This document shows, one piece after another, positions 23,481-33,965 of a stretch of DNA of 64,000 nt. The DNA is taken from positions 66,014,039-66,078,038 of the forward strand of contig OY997593.1 in assembly GCA_963921825.1 (NCBI GenBank), written 5' to 3'. Source of the DNA: Erodium maritimum (lineage: Eukaryota > Streptophyta > Magnoliopsida > Geraniales > Geraniaceae). How positions within the stretch are numbered: the first letter of the stretch is position 1; each line of letters begins with the position of its first letter. Both the position numbers and the translations under genes were made by a program. The notes below the pieces were generated by a model. It searched no databases. It was not told the DNA's origin and saw only the letters and a list, made by a program, of their open reading frames with translations.

Positions 23481-23604
23481 TGGTTGTTGGTGTCTTGTCG
23501 GCCTTGAGTGCCTGTGGAGTTGTCACCGGTGTCGTTACTGTCTGTTTGAACTTGTTTGTGATTGTGATTGGTTACTGGTTACTGGTTACTGGTGGAGGTT
23601 GTGT

Positions 23605-23790
23605 GGTGTAGCTAGCCTCCCGACTGGGATCGGGAGAAGCGGAGGGGTTGTGGGCTAGCTCCCCGACTGGGATCGGGGGAAGGACGCGCGGGTGTGGCTA
23701 ACCACCCGACTGGGATCGGGTGAAGCGGAGAGATTGTGGGTTAGCCTCCCGACTGGGATCGGGAGAAGTTGCGCGACAGGTCGACCGCCT
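23605..23790. repeat. ~43-bp GC-rich tandem array (inner LTR)
   Basis: About four units built on cccgactgggatcggg with gagaagcggag spacers, matching the array at 24838-25045 in the outer LTR. Confidence 0.8.
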
Positions 23791-24364
23791 GACCACGTCT
23801 ATGATCGGTAAAGGGCGAGAGACAAAGATTGGTTACTGAGCAGCCGGTTTGCGATCCTTTGTGATCTTGTTTGGTATTGTGTGGTTGTCAGTCGTGTCTT
23901 TGGAGGAGGTCGTCGATCGTAGTGTGGGGTCTACATAACGTATCCGAGTGTTGAGTCAGTTGAGGAAAAGACTGGTCGTGTGTGTGTCTTGAGTCGTTGT
24001 TAGTGTCATCGGCTTTGTCTACTAATTATGCCGTAGTCAGTATGTTATCTGTGGTGGTGAGCGAACGCTCACCCCTAGCTGCTTTTCCTACAGGTACCGT
24101 TCGTAGTCTGGACTAGGTGAGCTTCTGAAGCTTGAAGAGCTTGAAGCGGGTTGCTGGGTGTTTGAGTCTAGAGACGTGTATCTCGTTTTGTCCAAGTGTG
24201 GGACTTTTATTTTGAGGTGTAAATATTATTCTTTTGTGAAACTAAACTGACTTTTTAGGCGATTTATCGAAAACGGGTTTCAGTCTTGTAACTTTTTAAA
24301 CGTTCGCGTCCCTAGTTTCGGTTCGCTGAAATTGGGGCGTGACAGAGTATGTCGGAGGTTGTTG

Positions 24365-24760
24365 TGTATTATTATTGTTGAGTTTTGGGTGGATTTGAGA
24401 GCCCGTGTTATTATTGTTGAGTTTTGGGTGGCCTTGAGAGCCCGTGTTATTATTGTTGAGTTTTGAGTGGCCTTGAGAGCCCGTGTTATTATTGTTGAGT
24501 TTTGGGTGGCCTTGAGAGCCCGTGTTGTTATTGTTGAGTTTTGGGTGGCCTTGAGAGCCCGTGTATTATTGTTGAGTCTTGGGTGGCCATGAGAGCCCGT
24601 GTAATTATTATTGGAGTTTTGGGTGGTCGTGAGTGCCCGTGGGGTTGTGAACCCGTACTTTACCGTTGGTGTCTTGGGTGGCCATGAGGGCCCGTAGGGT
24701 TGTTGAACCCGTGTTTTGGTTGTTGGTGTCTTGGTGGCCTTGAGTGCCTGTGGAGTTGGG
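24365..24760. repeat. ~39-bp tandem array (outer LTR)
   Basis: Eight or more units of ttttgggtggccttgagagc-type sequence, expanded compared with the inner LTR copy. Confidence 0.8.
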
Positions 24761-24837
24761 TTTGGTGTCTTTACTGTCTGTTGAACTTTGTTTGTGATTG
24801 TGTTTGGTTACTTGATCATGGTGGAGGTTGTGTGGTG

Positions 24838-25045
24838 TAGCTAGCCTCCCGACTGGGATCGGGAGAAGCGGAGAGGTTGTGGGCTAGCTCCCCGACTGGG
24901 ATCGGGGGAAGGACGCGCGGGTGTGGCTAACCACTCGACTGGGATCGGGTGAAGCGGAGAGGTTGTGGGTTAGCCTCCTGACTGGGATTGGGAGAAGTTG
25001 CGCGACAGGTCGACCACCTGGCCCGACTGGGATCGGAAAGGGCGA
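24838..25045. repeat. ~43-bp GC-rich tandem array (outer LTR)
   Basis: Four to five units around cccgactgggatcggg at about 24848, 24892, 24935, 24979 and 25022. Confidence 0.8.
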
Positions 25046-25599
25046 GATACAGAGATGGTTACTGAGCAGCTGGTATGCGATCCTTTGTGATCTTGTTTGG
25101 TGTGCGATCCTTTGTGATCTTGGTATTGCGTGGTTGTCAGTCGTGTCTTTGGACGAGGTCGTCAATTGTTGTGCGGGGTCTACATCACGTGTCCGAGTGT
25201 TGAGTCGGCTGAGGAAAGTGTTGGTCGTGTGTGTGTCTTTTGAGTCGTTGTTGGTGTCACCGGCTTTGTCTGCTAAGCATGCCGTAGTCAGTCTGTTATC
25301 TGTGGTGGTGAGCGAACGCTCACCCCTAGCTGCTTTTCCTACAGGTACCGGTCGCAGTCTGGACTAGGTGAGCTTCTGAAGCTTGAAGAGCTTGAAGCGG
25401 GTTTCTGGGTGTTTTTGAGTCTAGTGACGTGTACCACGTTTTTGTCCAATTGTTGGGACTTATTTTGAGATGTAAATATTATTTTGTTGAACTAAATGGT
25501 AATTTCAAAGTATTTATTGAAAACAAGTTTCAAGTGTTGTATCTTTTTAAATGTTCGCGTCCCGAGTTCGGTTCGCTGAAATTGGGGCGTGACAAAGGG

Positions 25600-27835
25600 T
25601 TACTTGGCATGCCAGATATGTCTGGACGACATCGATGCGGAGCACGGACACAATAGGATGTATTACTACGGGGCGCGGAAGAGGTTGCCCATCAAGCATA
25701 AATTTTGCACGAAAAGCCATACTAGGAAGTATTATTTCCATAAGGGTGAGCGAGAGATAAGAGTATCAAAGCCCCCATGTTCTGGTCATGAATTATACTC
25801 GAAGATAAGAGCTGAAGAGGAACATTATTCCGTAGAATCAACGCATCCGAAGTTTTCTACGAAAGCGGGGCGCAAAATGTTGTGTTGGACACATGTGTCA
25901 ATATTATGGGGCCTTCCATATTGGAAAACGTTGGGGACAAGACACGCGTTAGACGTGATGCACATTGAAAAAAATGTATGTGACAATCTTAGTGGAACAC
26001 TGTTAAATTTGTCTGGGAAGACTAAGGATGGCCTCAAAGGTCGTCTAATGTGGAATGACAAAGGTGTTCATGAGGACCTATGGCCCGAGAAGAGAGAGTC
26101 GAAGACTTTCATGCCATATGCAAACTACACGGTCAGGCCAGAGAAGCGTGAAGAAGTGCTTACGAGTTTTGCATCAACACGGTACCCAACAGGCTATGCA
26201 GGAGGATTGAAAAACAAGGTCCAATTGGCTGACAAGAAGTTTTTAGGGATGAAAACTCACGACATGCATGTTTTGCTTCAGCGTGTACTTCCGATCATTA
26301 TACGACATATGTGGCGCCACAAGAGGCCGATGTGATTTGTGAGCTTGCACGTTTCTTCCAGACTCTATGTGCAAGGGAGATCTCCAAGGAGCAGGTGCAA
26401 TTGATGAAGACAGAGATTGTTGAGATTCTATGCAAGCTAGAGATGATAATTCCTCTTTCTTTTCATACCATCATGCTTCATTTGTGTTTACACCTTCCGG
26501 ATCAAATACTGCAAATCGGTCATGTACACTACACGTGGATGTTTTCTATGGAAAGGTATATTTATTAGCTTAATATATATGTATGTATTGTTGATATAAT
26601 AAATAACTATATATTATCCATTTATAGGGAACTTGAGTATTATAAAAGATGGTTGAACAACAAGCGATACCCCGAAGGTTCTATCGCCAAAGCATACATT
26701 CAACACCAATGTGCGACGTTCATAAGACTCTGCCTGAATAGAGGTGTCACAAATGAACCTGAGATACGCGAGTGGAATATTTAACCTGTGTCAACACTAG
26801 TGATTCCTTCAGGCCCGAACTTGAAAAATAGGTTGACTATCGTGGAACTAGAACTCTTGCATTGGACGGTCATCCAGAACTGTACCCAGCTCGATAACTT
26901 GTTCGATGAATTTACAGCGTTTTACGACATGGAATATTCAGACATCAATGACATAAAACATCGAATGGATGCTTGGAACCTGTCATTCAAGAATGCATTA
27001 GGACGAAATTCTGGGTTTTGTCGAGAGGCCTACATCCTCGGTATTGGTGTCTTGGAACATGTTGTGTCTTATAAGTGCACTGTGAATGACGTAAATTATG
27101 TTTCCATGGATCGAGACTACACTACCACACAAAATTGTGGAGTGATGCTACAGAGTCGCACCGCAACATATTACAGGGTTTTGTTAGAGGTTATTAAAAT
27201 CCTTTACAATTATGGGATGTCGGTGGTGTTGTTCAACTGTCAATGGTACGACCAAGACCAACAAAGGTGAAGGTGAATCGGGAAATGATATCTATACAAA
27301 CCAACACTAATTGTTACAAGGAAGACCCGTATTGTCTTGCACTTATGGCTGAACAGATATATATATACATAATTGAAACACTATTTATTATCTATTTAAA
27401 TTACTCTTATTCTGTTGAACTGTCATTTTTAATTTAACATGTATTCTACATCGACGATCCGCAATTGGGTGGACATTGGAAGGTCGTTAATATGATGTCA
27501 CACCAATGATTGTACAAAGGCACTACGATTGACACTATTGATCATCCGCGGGGAAAATGAGGGAGGAAGTTCGAGAACCATACCAAGAGCTCAATCCTTC
27601 ATATGTTCAAAACTTAACAGTGACCGAATTGGATGATCATCAATTTCATAATGTAGGGAATGCCGAGATTGACCCAGTACTCGTACTTGATGACTCTATT
27701 GATGATATGCAGGAAGAGTCGTCTGATGGTGAGGAAGAGTCGTCCGATGATGAGGAAGAGTTCAACGATGATGAGATTTCGTCTGATGAAATTCAAGAAT
27801 TGTTATCTGATGATCACTCGTCCGAAGAAGAATAA
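25600..27835 (+). pseudogene. CACTA TNP2-type transposase, 3' part
   Basis: The reading resumes with LACQICLDD, then HKFCTKSHTRKYYFHKG, WTHVSILWGLPYWKTLGTRH, the LDVMHIEKNVCDNL block, and further on DVICELARFFQTLCAREI and PSRFMGVLKKY-like sequence, all typical of the TNP2 family after its zinc-finger part. A clean GT-AG intron is seen at 26556-26627 (ATGGAAAG|gtatat ... tttatag|GGAACTT). After 26788 it reads a DUF4216-like part (CREAYILGIG; later FYIDDPQLGGHWKV near 27450) and ends in a highly acidic tail rich in Asp, Glu and Ser (27680-27835). Stops after NI (26783) and near 27268 show decay. Confidence 0.8.
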
Positions 27836-27899
27836 ATTAAACATATTTCATTGTTAAATGATGTTTTTACTTTCGAACAGGTTAGAATTACTACAAATA

Positions 27900-28260
27900 T
27901 CAAACAAAATATTAAAAAGAATTAATTGACCAAACCGAGGAATTAGCAGCATTCGTCGGCCAAGTTATTCAGTCCAAAACAGAGAGAAAAATGCTTTATT
28001 TCTTACAAAGGGCATTTAACACATCCAACTGATCAATTTTTTGAAAACAGGTATATACATAAGCATTTTTTACTCCCATACAAGTCTTTCGGTGTAAAAT
28101 TTTAAATTATGCACCGTAATTGCTTAAAATGTACCTTTTATTTTATTTTAAATTACTTGCGCGAGGAAATTGTATAACTTGCCCGAGGAATCCGAAAACG
28201 ACGTCGTATTGCTTGCCCGATGAATTATTTATTTCCTCGGCCTAAATTCTGAATTCTCGG
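27900..28260. repeat. Internal CACTA-type repeat cluster
   Basis: Between the two CACTA genes lie accgaggaattagcagc, cttgcgcgaggaaattg, cttgcccgaggaatccg, cttgcccgatgaatt and tttcctcggcct (27940-28240), i.e. subterminal motifs far from either end. They could be regulatory sites of the second gene or the remains of an inner element end. Confidence 0.6.
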
Positions 28261-28959
28261 CTCCTAACCCTCTCTGCTCAATTTTTTTCTCTCTCGCGCC
28301 ACCATCTGCTCCTGACCCTCTTCTCCGACCCAAATTCTCCGTGCGTCTCCTTCACCGGCCTAGCCTCTGAGAGTCTTCGGCTGCCTCCTCCACTGATCAA
28401 GGTTAGTTTCACGTTCCCTATTCATATTTATGTTAGGGTTAGGGAAATCAAAGAGAAATTTTCAGTTCAACCTATTTAAACTTACCCTTTAACCGTATAA
28501 TCTAACCCATGGTTTCTTCTTTCACCTTTCCCTTTCGAAATCATGTTGGGTATGCATCTGAGCTGTGATCCATGAAAATAGGAAAAAAAATTTGGGATTT
28601 CGGCTTGCTTTGAAATAGAAGATAGGTTTGTTCTTTGTGAAATGGAAGAGAGAGATTTTGAAACAGAAGAGGGTAGTCCCCGCATCCGCTCCAATCCGAA
28701 GAGAGATTATGAAATACGGTTGATGGTTTCTCCAATCCGACGACGTCGTCGAGCACGGGCAGCCAAGAGAATACAAATTGGCCTACATCACTTAGGACGG
28801 TAGTCCCCGCATCCGCTCCCTCTTTTGTTCCTGATTCCTCGGGTTCGGGGAACTTCCGTTTGAAGACGGGCTACTGCCTCTGAAGCAAGGAAAATATTGC
28901 AGAGGAATTTTTTTTTTTAGGTTTACATTGCTCACAAAAAAAGGGGGGACGTGGTACAT

Positions 28960-30273
28960 GTACGACCGCCAGTACCCTAAAGAAGGTCCTTGCTGACAGT
29001 TTGACCTTCGATGTTGCGGCTAATGCACCCGTATGTGCGAGCTCTGAAGAAAGGATAATAAGGGACATTGGGTCTATTATTCGCGGATCATTCCCGATCC
29101 TCGGCGAGACGTATGACAAGCTTGGCGATAGAAGGGTAGAACTCTTCGATCGACTCAGAGTAAGTATTTCCACCAATATTACGTTTGTATTTTAAAGTTA
29201 TTTTGTTACATTTTAATGTTGGTGTTTCCTTTATTTTTGCAGGTATTATATGATTTTGCCGACGATGACTACCCACTTTTCGGCTGGATGGAAACCGAAG
29301 CTATGGTAAAATTCCAAAATTGGAAGTACGAATGCAAGACGGGGTATCAGAAATATAAAGAGAAGAAGCTGGCTAAAGGAAACCCGGATCCGGATCGTGA
29401 CCTTACAGAAGAGTTCAGGGGACGGCCGGAACAGTGGGCGTGGCTACTCCATTATTGGAAATCAGACGCTTTCATAGTAAGTGACCCGGTTCCCAATAAA
29501 TTATTTGGTGTATAATTCGGTTATTTATGTTACTAATTTTTTTAATACATTTTCATATGGTAGAAAAAGTCAGAAAAGTGTGGCATCTCGACAGAAAATG
29601 AAGTTCATGACGCGTACTGGAAGTAGATCACTGAATAGGATTACCCAGGACCTCATAGACAAAGGGATTTCCCTCACGCCGCGACTCGATGCTAGACTGA
29701 AGGCGTTCCCGCCTGTCGATGGACATAAGCCGAATCGGGATCGCGCTGTAAGTTTTGTATTCCTAACATCTATTTTTGCTTCAACTCTTTTCGTACACTT
29801 AAGTTTTAAATATTCTCGACTATCTCAGGGCATGTTCATAATGGCGAAGAATGTCATCATCCCAGACTGCGTTGCCTTGTTGATGGACATGGAAGATGTC
29901 GGTTGGTTGAAACCTCTCTCAAGAGGTCATCGAAGAGCGAGATACCTAGGAGATTCAGGCGATCTGCAAAGAATTCGGCGGCCGTAAAGGACGAGTCCAG
30001 CCGGGAATCGGGAGGAATGTCAAGATCCCCACGACAAGGGATCTTGGTAAATCTAGTGCGTCGTTTCAATCCTCTGCGAAGATGGACGAACTCATCCGCA
30101 CTATCGCGGAGCAAGAGGCTAGGCATGCTCAGGAAAGGGAGGAGACGAGGCTTGCATTAGATGAGGAGCGGAAGAAGCGAGAGGTACTAGAGGCCCAAGT
30201 CTCCCTATTGACCAACATCTACTCTAAAATCGCCCAGGGTCCTGCCAATATCCTGGATCCCAACACCCCTTAG
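28960..30273 (+). pseudogene. CACTA TNPA-like gene (Ptta/En/Spm type)
   Basis: A spliced plus-strand gene is visible. Exon A ends at 29159 after YDKLGDRRVELFDRLR; exon B is 29243-29476 (VLYDFADDDYP..., ending YWKSDAFI); exon C 29564-29747 (KKSEKCGISTENEVHDAYW..., ISLTPRLDARLKAFPPVDGH); the last starts at 29829. All introns begin GTAAGT and end AG. The WxxLLHYW then KKSEKN-like order is that of the plant Ptta/En/Spm transposase family, which binds subterminal repeats. The last part (30082-30273) is a charged coiled coil, but it is in a different frame from the exon before it, and a stop lies in exon C, so the gene appears broken. Its 5' end is uncertain. Confidence 0.7.
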
Positions 30274-30469
30274 ATTTTTCCTTTGTATTAAACACGTACT
30301 ATTAGACATCTTAACTTTAGATGATATTTGTAAGTTTAAACTTTAAATTTCAAGTATTTTGTGTTTTGTATTTTGTTTATTTCCATTACACTTGTATAGT
30401 TTTGTTTGCAGGTTTTTCACATTTGTGTGCACGATAAGTAATTTTTTTTAGTCGATTCGGGATATGACT

Positions 30470-30925
30470 TGGCTGAGGAAATTAATTTTCCTCGCTAATG
30501 AATAAGCTTATAATTTCCTGGCCGAGGAATTATTTCCTCGGTGTTGATATTACTTGGCCGAGGAAAACAATTTCCTCGGATATGAATAAGTTTATAAGTT
30601 CTTGGCCAACGAATATTGTCCTCGGTGTTGAAATTTCTTGGCTGAAGAATTCATATTCCTCGAGCAAGAAAGTACTTGGCCGAGGAAAATGTTCCTTGGC
30701 CAAGTTATTTCAAACTCGAAGAATATTAATTCCTCGGCCAAGAAATTTCTACACCGAGGATTGAAAAATAGTGCAAATTTTACTCGACCAAGAAAAAAAA
30801 TTAAACTACTCATAGCTGACGAAACTTGGCCGAGGAATTCTAAGTCAAATTTCATCGGGAAACACTTAGCCGAGGAATTTTATTTCTTAGTCGAGAAAAT
30901 CCATTCCTCGGCCAAGTGGCTTACA
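30470..30925. repeat. CACTA right subterminal repeat array
   Basis: A dozen or so copies in both orientations of cttggccgaggaa, alternating with head-to-head partners. The core here is mostly ggccgagg, whereas the left array is mostly gcccgagg. Confidence 0.85.
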
Positions 30926-30937
30926 GTAGTAGTGTAT

Positions 30938-32294
30938 AGTCATCCTGAGAGATGGCTTCACCGGCCATCCACCAGAAAACAGTTGGAAATTGATTTCTAA
31001 TATCACTTCTTGGGTCAGAATCTCACGGTCAGGTTGTCTACAAGTCTGGTGATGGTCGGGGTCAGACGGGTCGCCGGATTTCAGATAGTTTTGAGCACCC
31101 ATAATACACTGTATTGTTTATTTTTCTTTAATGGTAATTTAACTATTATTTTCTTATCAGTCATATCTTAAATATAATCCTAATCAACACATAAAACGAC
31201 TAGCGCTGTCTTATAGCGGGTGTTTTCACATAATTAATATTAGTAATGTTTAGGATTGTATCATGTTTGTATAATTTGATAGTTTATTTTTAGTTAATTT
31301 AATGTATCATCATTGTACATGTCATATTTAATTAATTAAATCACTACAGATGTAGGTTACCAACAAAATTAACAAATAAAAGATGATTACCATTATAACG
31401 TATTCATATAAAAGATTCCTTTGTACATACTCTAACACATGTTTTTTTTACTGGGTTTTACATGACCAAAGGAGAGATTTACAACGACTTACATTTTGAG
31501 AATGAACTCCATTCATTTTTATCAAAGTTGTAAAAGAGTACTAGTTGGACAGATACGTTTTCGAAGACCAATAGGAAACCAACTAAAGATTGATCGATAA
31601 TAAAGAAAAAATTTATTTTTCCAATTTTTTATGATAAATATATATAAGATATGTAATCGAAATATAAAGTATACTATATAAAAATAAAAAGGAATACTAA
31701 ATCTTAAAAATATGAAGAAGAAAATTATAAACATCCTCAAAACATAAAAACAAAACATTTTATTAAATTAAAACACATTAGTTTATTATCCTTAAAAGCT
31801 AATCCTTAATTTGAAAATTCTCAGTAAAGAAATTATATAATCTAAAAAAATGTAATTTCAATCCGAAAATTCACAATCCTATCTAGAAAATCGAAGTTCA
31901 CTCACTATATTTAATTTTCTCAACAAATCCAAAACGACCGGCCTGATTTGATTTTGCTGACTGATTCAAGTCACTCAATTAATGAGAACCAAACCGGTCC
32001 ATTCTTCTGATATCACATGAGTGACATAAACCAGATTGAGATTGCAAAATTCGTTTTGGACAGCACTTATTTTTCTATTTGAATGACAGATTGGAAGGTG
32101 TCGTGACAGGGTGGTTGGGCTTTGGGCCTTGCTTAAGCCCAATATGATTTCAGTCCGTTCCCAGATTCAGGCCTATTTACTCTCTATAGTCTATACCTCC
32201 ACCATTAAGGAACTCAAACGTTTCGATGAACCCGAGGTGAAGATAATGTCGATCCCAGATTGATTGAGAGAACGGTGACGAAACGAGACATTCT
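30938..32294. other. Intergenic, no gene seen
   Basis: AT-rich DNA; only simple runs of A or T and short non-conserved open frames. 32100-32280 is less AT-rich but shows no domain. Confidence 0.5.
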
Positions 32295-32297
32295 TAA

Positions 32298-32577
32298 CGG
32301 CATCCATAATGGAGTAGCCGGTTGCTGGGGAGGGGCTGACGGAGAGAACAAAAAATTATTTTTATTGGTTTATAGTCAGCTCTCCCAGTCAAGTACCCTA
32401 CAATGCTAAATGGTTAAAATGTTTATGCTAGTTCTTTTTGTTCACATTTTTGTTTCTGGTCGGCGGTGAGAAGAGGCGTGAAGCTCCCTGCCAGCGACCT
32501 CCCCGTCAGTTCCTCGTCGACGATTTCCTCCCGCCTACGTTTTCCCGCCAACTCCCAACCAACTACAGTGGATGCCC
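32298..32577. mobile_element. Harbinger-type MITE, 280 bp
   Basis: Left end cggcatccataatggagtag and right end (reverse complement) gggcatccactgtagttgg share GGCATCCA; both sides carry taa (32295-32297 and 32578-32580). The size and TWA-type target fit a Tourist/Harbinger MITE. Non-coding. Confidence 0.65.
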
Positions 32578-32752
32578 TAAGATAATGAACTACTGAGAAT
32601 TTTGTGATAGATGTAATGTAAACAGGTGTGTAGATTGATATTGATATATATGGAACTGGCTACAAACTGTAACACCTATATCGCCGCCAATTTGTTGGCA
32701 CAACATAAAAAAAAACAACGAAATTACAAGGTTACTATAATTAGCAGAACAT

Positions 32753-33373
32753 TTAAATGTCTACCAAAGCATCGACGTTGTTGGAGGAAGAAGCGTTTCG
32801 ACTGCTGGACAAGCTCCACTGGTCGGAAAAGCCGTAGCCGAGAGGCGAAACCCCTGTGGTGGCGCACTTGGCCACCGTCCTGACGCTGTCGATCAGATCC
32901 TGAGTCCGACCCTCCTGCGACAGTATCTCCCCCAACATCTCCGGACTAATCACCAACTTCACCTTCCACATCACTCCACCGTTGTTGTACCTCGACAGAA
33001 TGTCCGTGTACGATCTCTTCAGCGCCCCCTGGTAATCCACCGACATCCTGTACGTGGCCGCCGCCACCACCGACTCCGCCGGCACGCTGCTGGACCGCAC
33101 GTGGCCATTCCGGACGACGGGGCCGTCGTCGGTGAGCGGGAGGAGGAAGTAGGACTCCCCGGAGACGAGCTCGTCGTGGGGGGAGAGCGGCCTCCAGAAG
33201 AGGTCGTGGCTCCGGAAGAGGCCGTGGCCGGGGAACTCGACGGTGATGCTCTCGGCCGCGATGGGCGCCCAGAACTCCATGATCCCGCCGTTGGACCTGA
33301 CGACCTTGACCGCCTGGCCCTGCTTCCTGTCGTGCTCCGGCCCCATCCCGCCTCCAAACAAGCAGTTCCCCAT
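32753..33373 (-). CDS. PADRE/DUF4228 domain protein
   Basis: A single-exon gene for 206 residues. The N-terminus MGNCLFGG has Gly2 and Cys4, the context for N-myristoylation with palmitoylation, which suggests membrane attachment. Residues 20-75 read VKVVRSNGGIMEFWAPIAAE then ITVEFPGHGLF and LSPHDELVSGESYFLLPL, the characteristic N-terminal half of the plant DUF4228 (PADRE) family, whose members respond to pathogen and abiotic stress; the exact molecular role is unknown. A middle region (about 120-165) has the short conserved helix KVKLVISPEMLGEILSQEGR. The Ser/Asn-rich C-terminus is low complexity. The length, intact frame and high GC of third positions compared with the surroundings support a working gene. 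It is flanked by a MITE downstream (32298-32577) and a LINE fragment about 590 bp upstream. It is not in an operon-like arrangement. Confidence 0.9.
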   Translation of the reverse strand: MGNCLFGGGMGPEHDRKQGQAVKVVRSNGGIMEFWAPIAAESITVEFPGHGLFRSHDLFWRPLSPHDELVSGESYFLLPLTDDGPVVRNGHVRSSSVPAESVVAAATYRMSVDYQGALKRSYTDILSRYNNGGVMWKVKLVISPEMLGEILSQEGRTQDLIDSVRTVAKCATTGVSPLGYGFSDQWSLSSSRNASSSNNVDALVDI

Positions 33374-33479
33374 GTCGCACGTAGGACAGGACTCAGGACT
33401 AGTGGTTTCTTTTGTTTTTGAGGTTGTTGAGGTAGTTGGTTTTGGCGGGGGAGCGTCGGTGGTGGTGGTGGTTATGTTG

Positions 33480-33955
33480 AAAAGAAGGGGAGAGTTTTAA
33501 GGGGAAGGTGGTGAAAATGAATGGTGGATTAATTGGTATTCGTTGAAAGTGGTTTGGGTGTGGTCCAACTGTTTATGCACTGAAAGTGATGTCTTTGTGA
33601 CTTTGGGTCAAATGAATTGATGACCATTCACACCTCTTTAGCAACACTTTGCTTTTACTTTGTCCAAAAACCTCAATCCATGGCCATTGGCATGCTTGTT
33701 TTTATGGGATACCTATTCAACCTCTTTCACTTGCCTGTTTCGGACAAAACGGAAACTTGTTTATGGGGATGGGACTCTTAGCTGATAGTGCTGTATTGGT
33801 GGACTTGTTCCTGCCTTCTGATTTGGGGCCTCTCTCCTTGATACCCTCATTAATACGCGGCACCTCCTTGATACCCGCTTTCAATTTTGTCAACATATAT
33901 ATAGTGGGAGAGATACAAACGTCTAACCTCAAATATTATGTAAAAGTTGGTGTAG
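33480..33955. other. Upstream region of the PADRE gene
   Basis: About 580 bp between the start codon and the LINE at 33966. No certain TATA box was identified. A GA/GT-rich 5' leader (33420-33500 on the plus strand, ggtggtggtggttatg) may be the 5' UTR. The LINE at 33966 could have cut into the distal promoter. Confidence 0.35.
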
Positions 33956-33965
33956 CTTGTAATGA

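Larger units (their letters stand above)
21309..24344. mobile_element. Inner solo LTR (~3.04 kb)
   Basis: Begins TGTAAAACCCGC and ends GGGGCGTGACA, flanked by gagta (21304-21308 and 24345-24349). Its 3' half is clearly homologous to the outer LTR: both have gatcgtgctgcggaccgagg (20894 and 22926), the tgggtggccttgagagcccg array and the identical end. The 5' halves differ; the inner one has a 31-A run (21384-21414), a TATA word gggtatataaccc at about 21483 and a very GC-rich leader to 22280. So this is a related subfamily that landed in an older relative. Confidence 0.8.
19485..25594. mobile_element. Outer solo LTR (~3.07 kb) interrupted by another
   Basis: Begins TGTAATAACCAC and ends GGGGCGTGACA, flanked by aaggg (19480-19484 and 25595-25599). 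Removing it restores the TNP2 codons across the join. There is no gag, pol or second LTR, so it is a solo LTR left by recombination. It is broken at 21308 by an inner LTR; 1824 bp lie before and 1245 bp after. Length and termini fit large-LTR Gypsy elements (Del/Tekay-like) but this is inference. Confidence 0.8.
17327..30934 (+). mobile_element. CACTA (En/Spm) DNA transposon, interrupted
   Basis: Left end caccacaccagaaagacact and right end (reverse complement) cactactactgtaagccact agree at 24 of 31 positions when extended to the ttgsccgaggaa motif. Both outer flanks read tata, compatible with a 3-bp duplication. Subterminal arrays of ttgcccgaggaa-type motifs lie at both ends, as expected for binding of a TNPA protein. 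Inside, in order, are a TNP2-type transposase gene and a TNPA-like gene. Without the nested solo LTRs it is about 7.5 kb. Both genes are damaged. Confidence 0.85.

Noticed and set aside
32946..33500. Open frames overlapping the PADRE gene in other frames and on the plus strand
   Set aside because: Shadows of a GC-rich real gene; low-complexity Ser/Pro/Arg protein and no family pattern.
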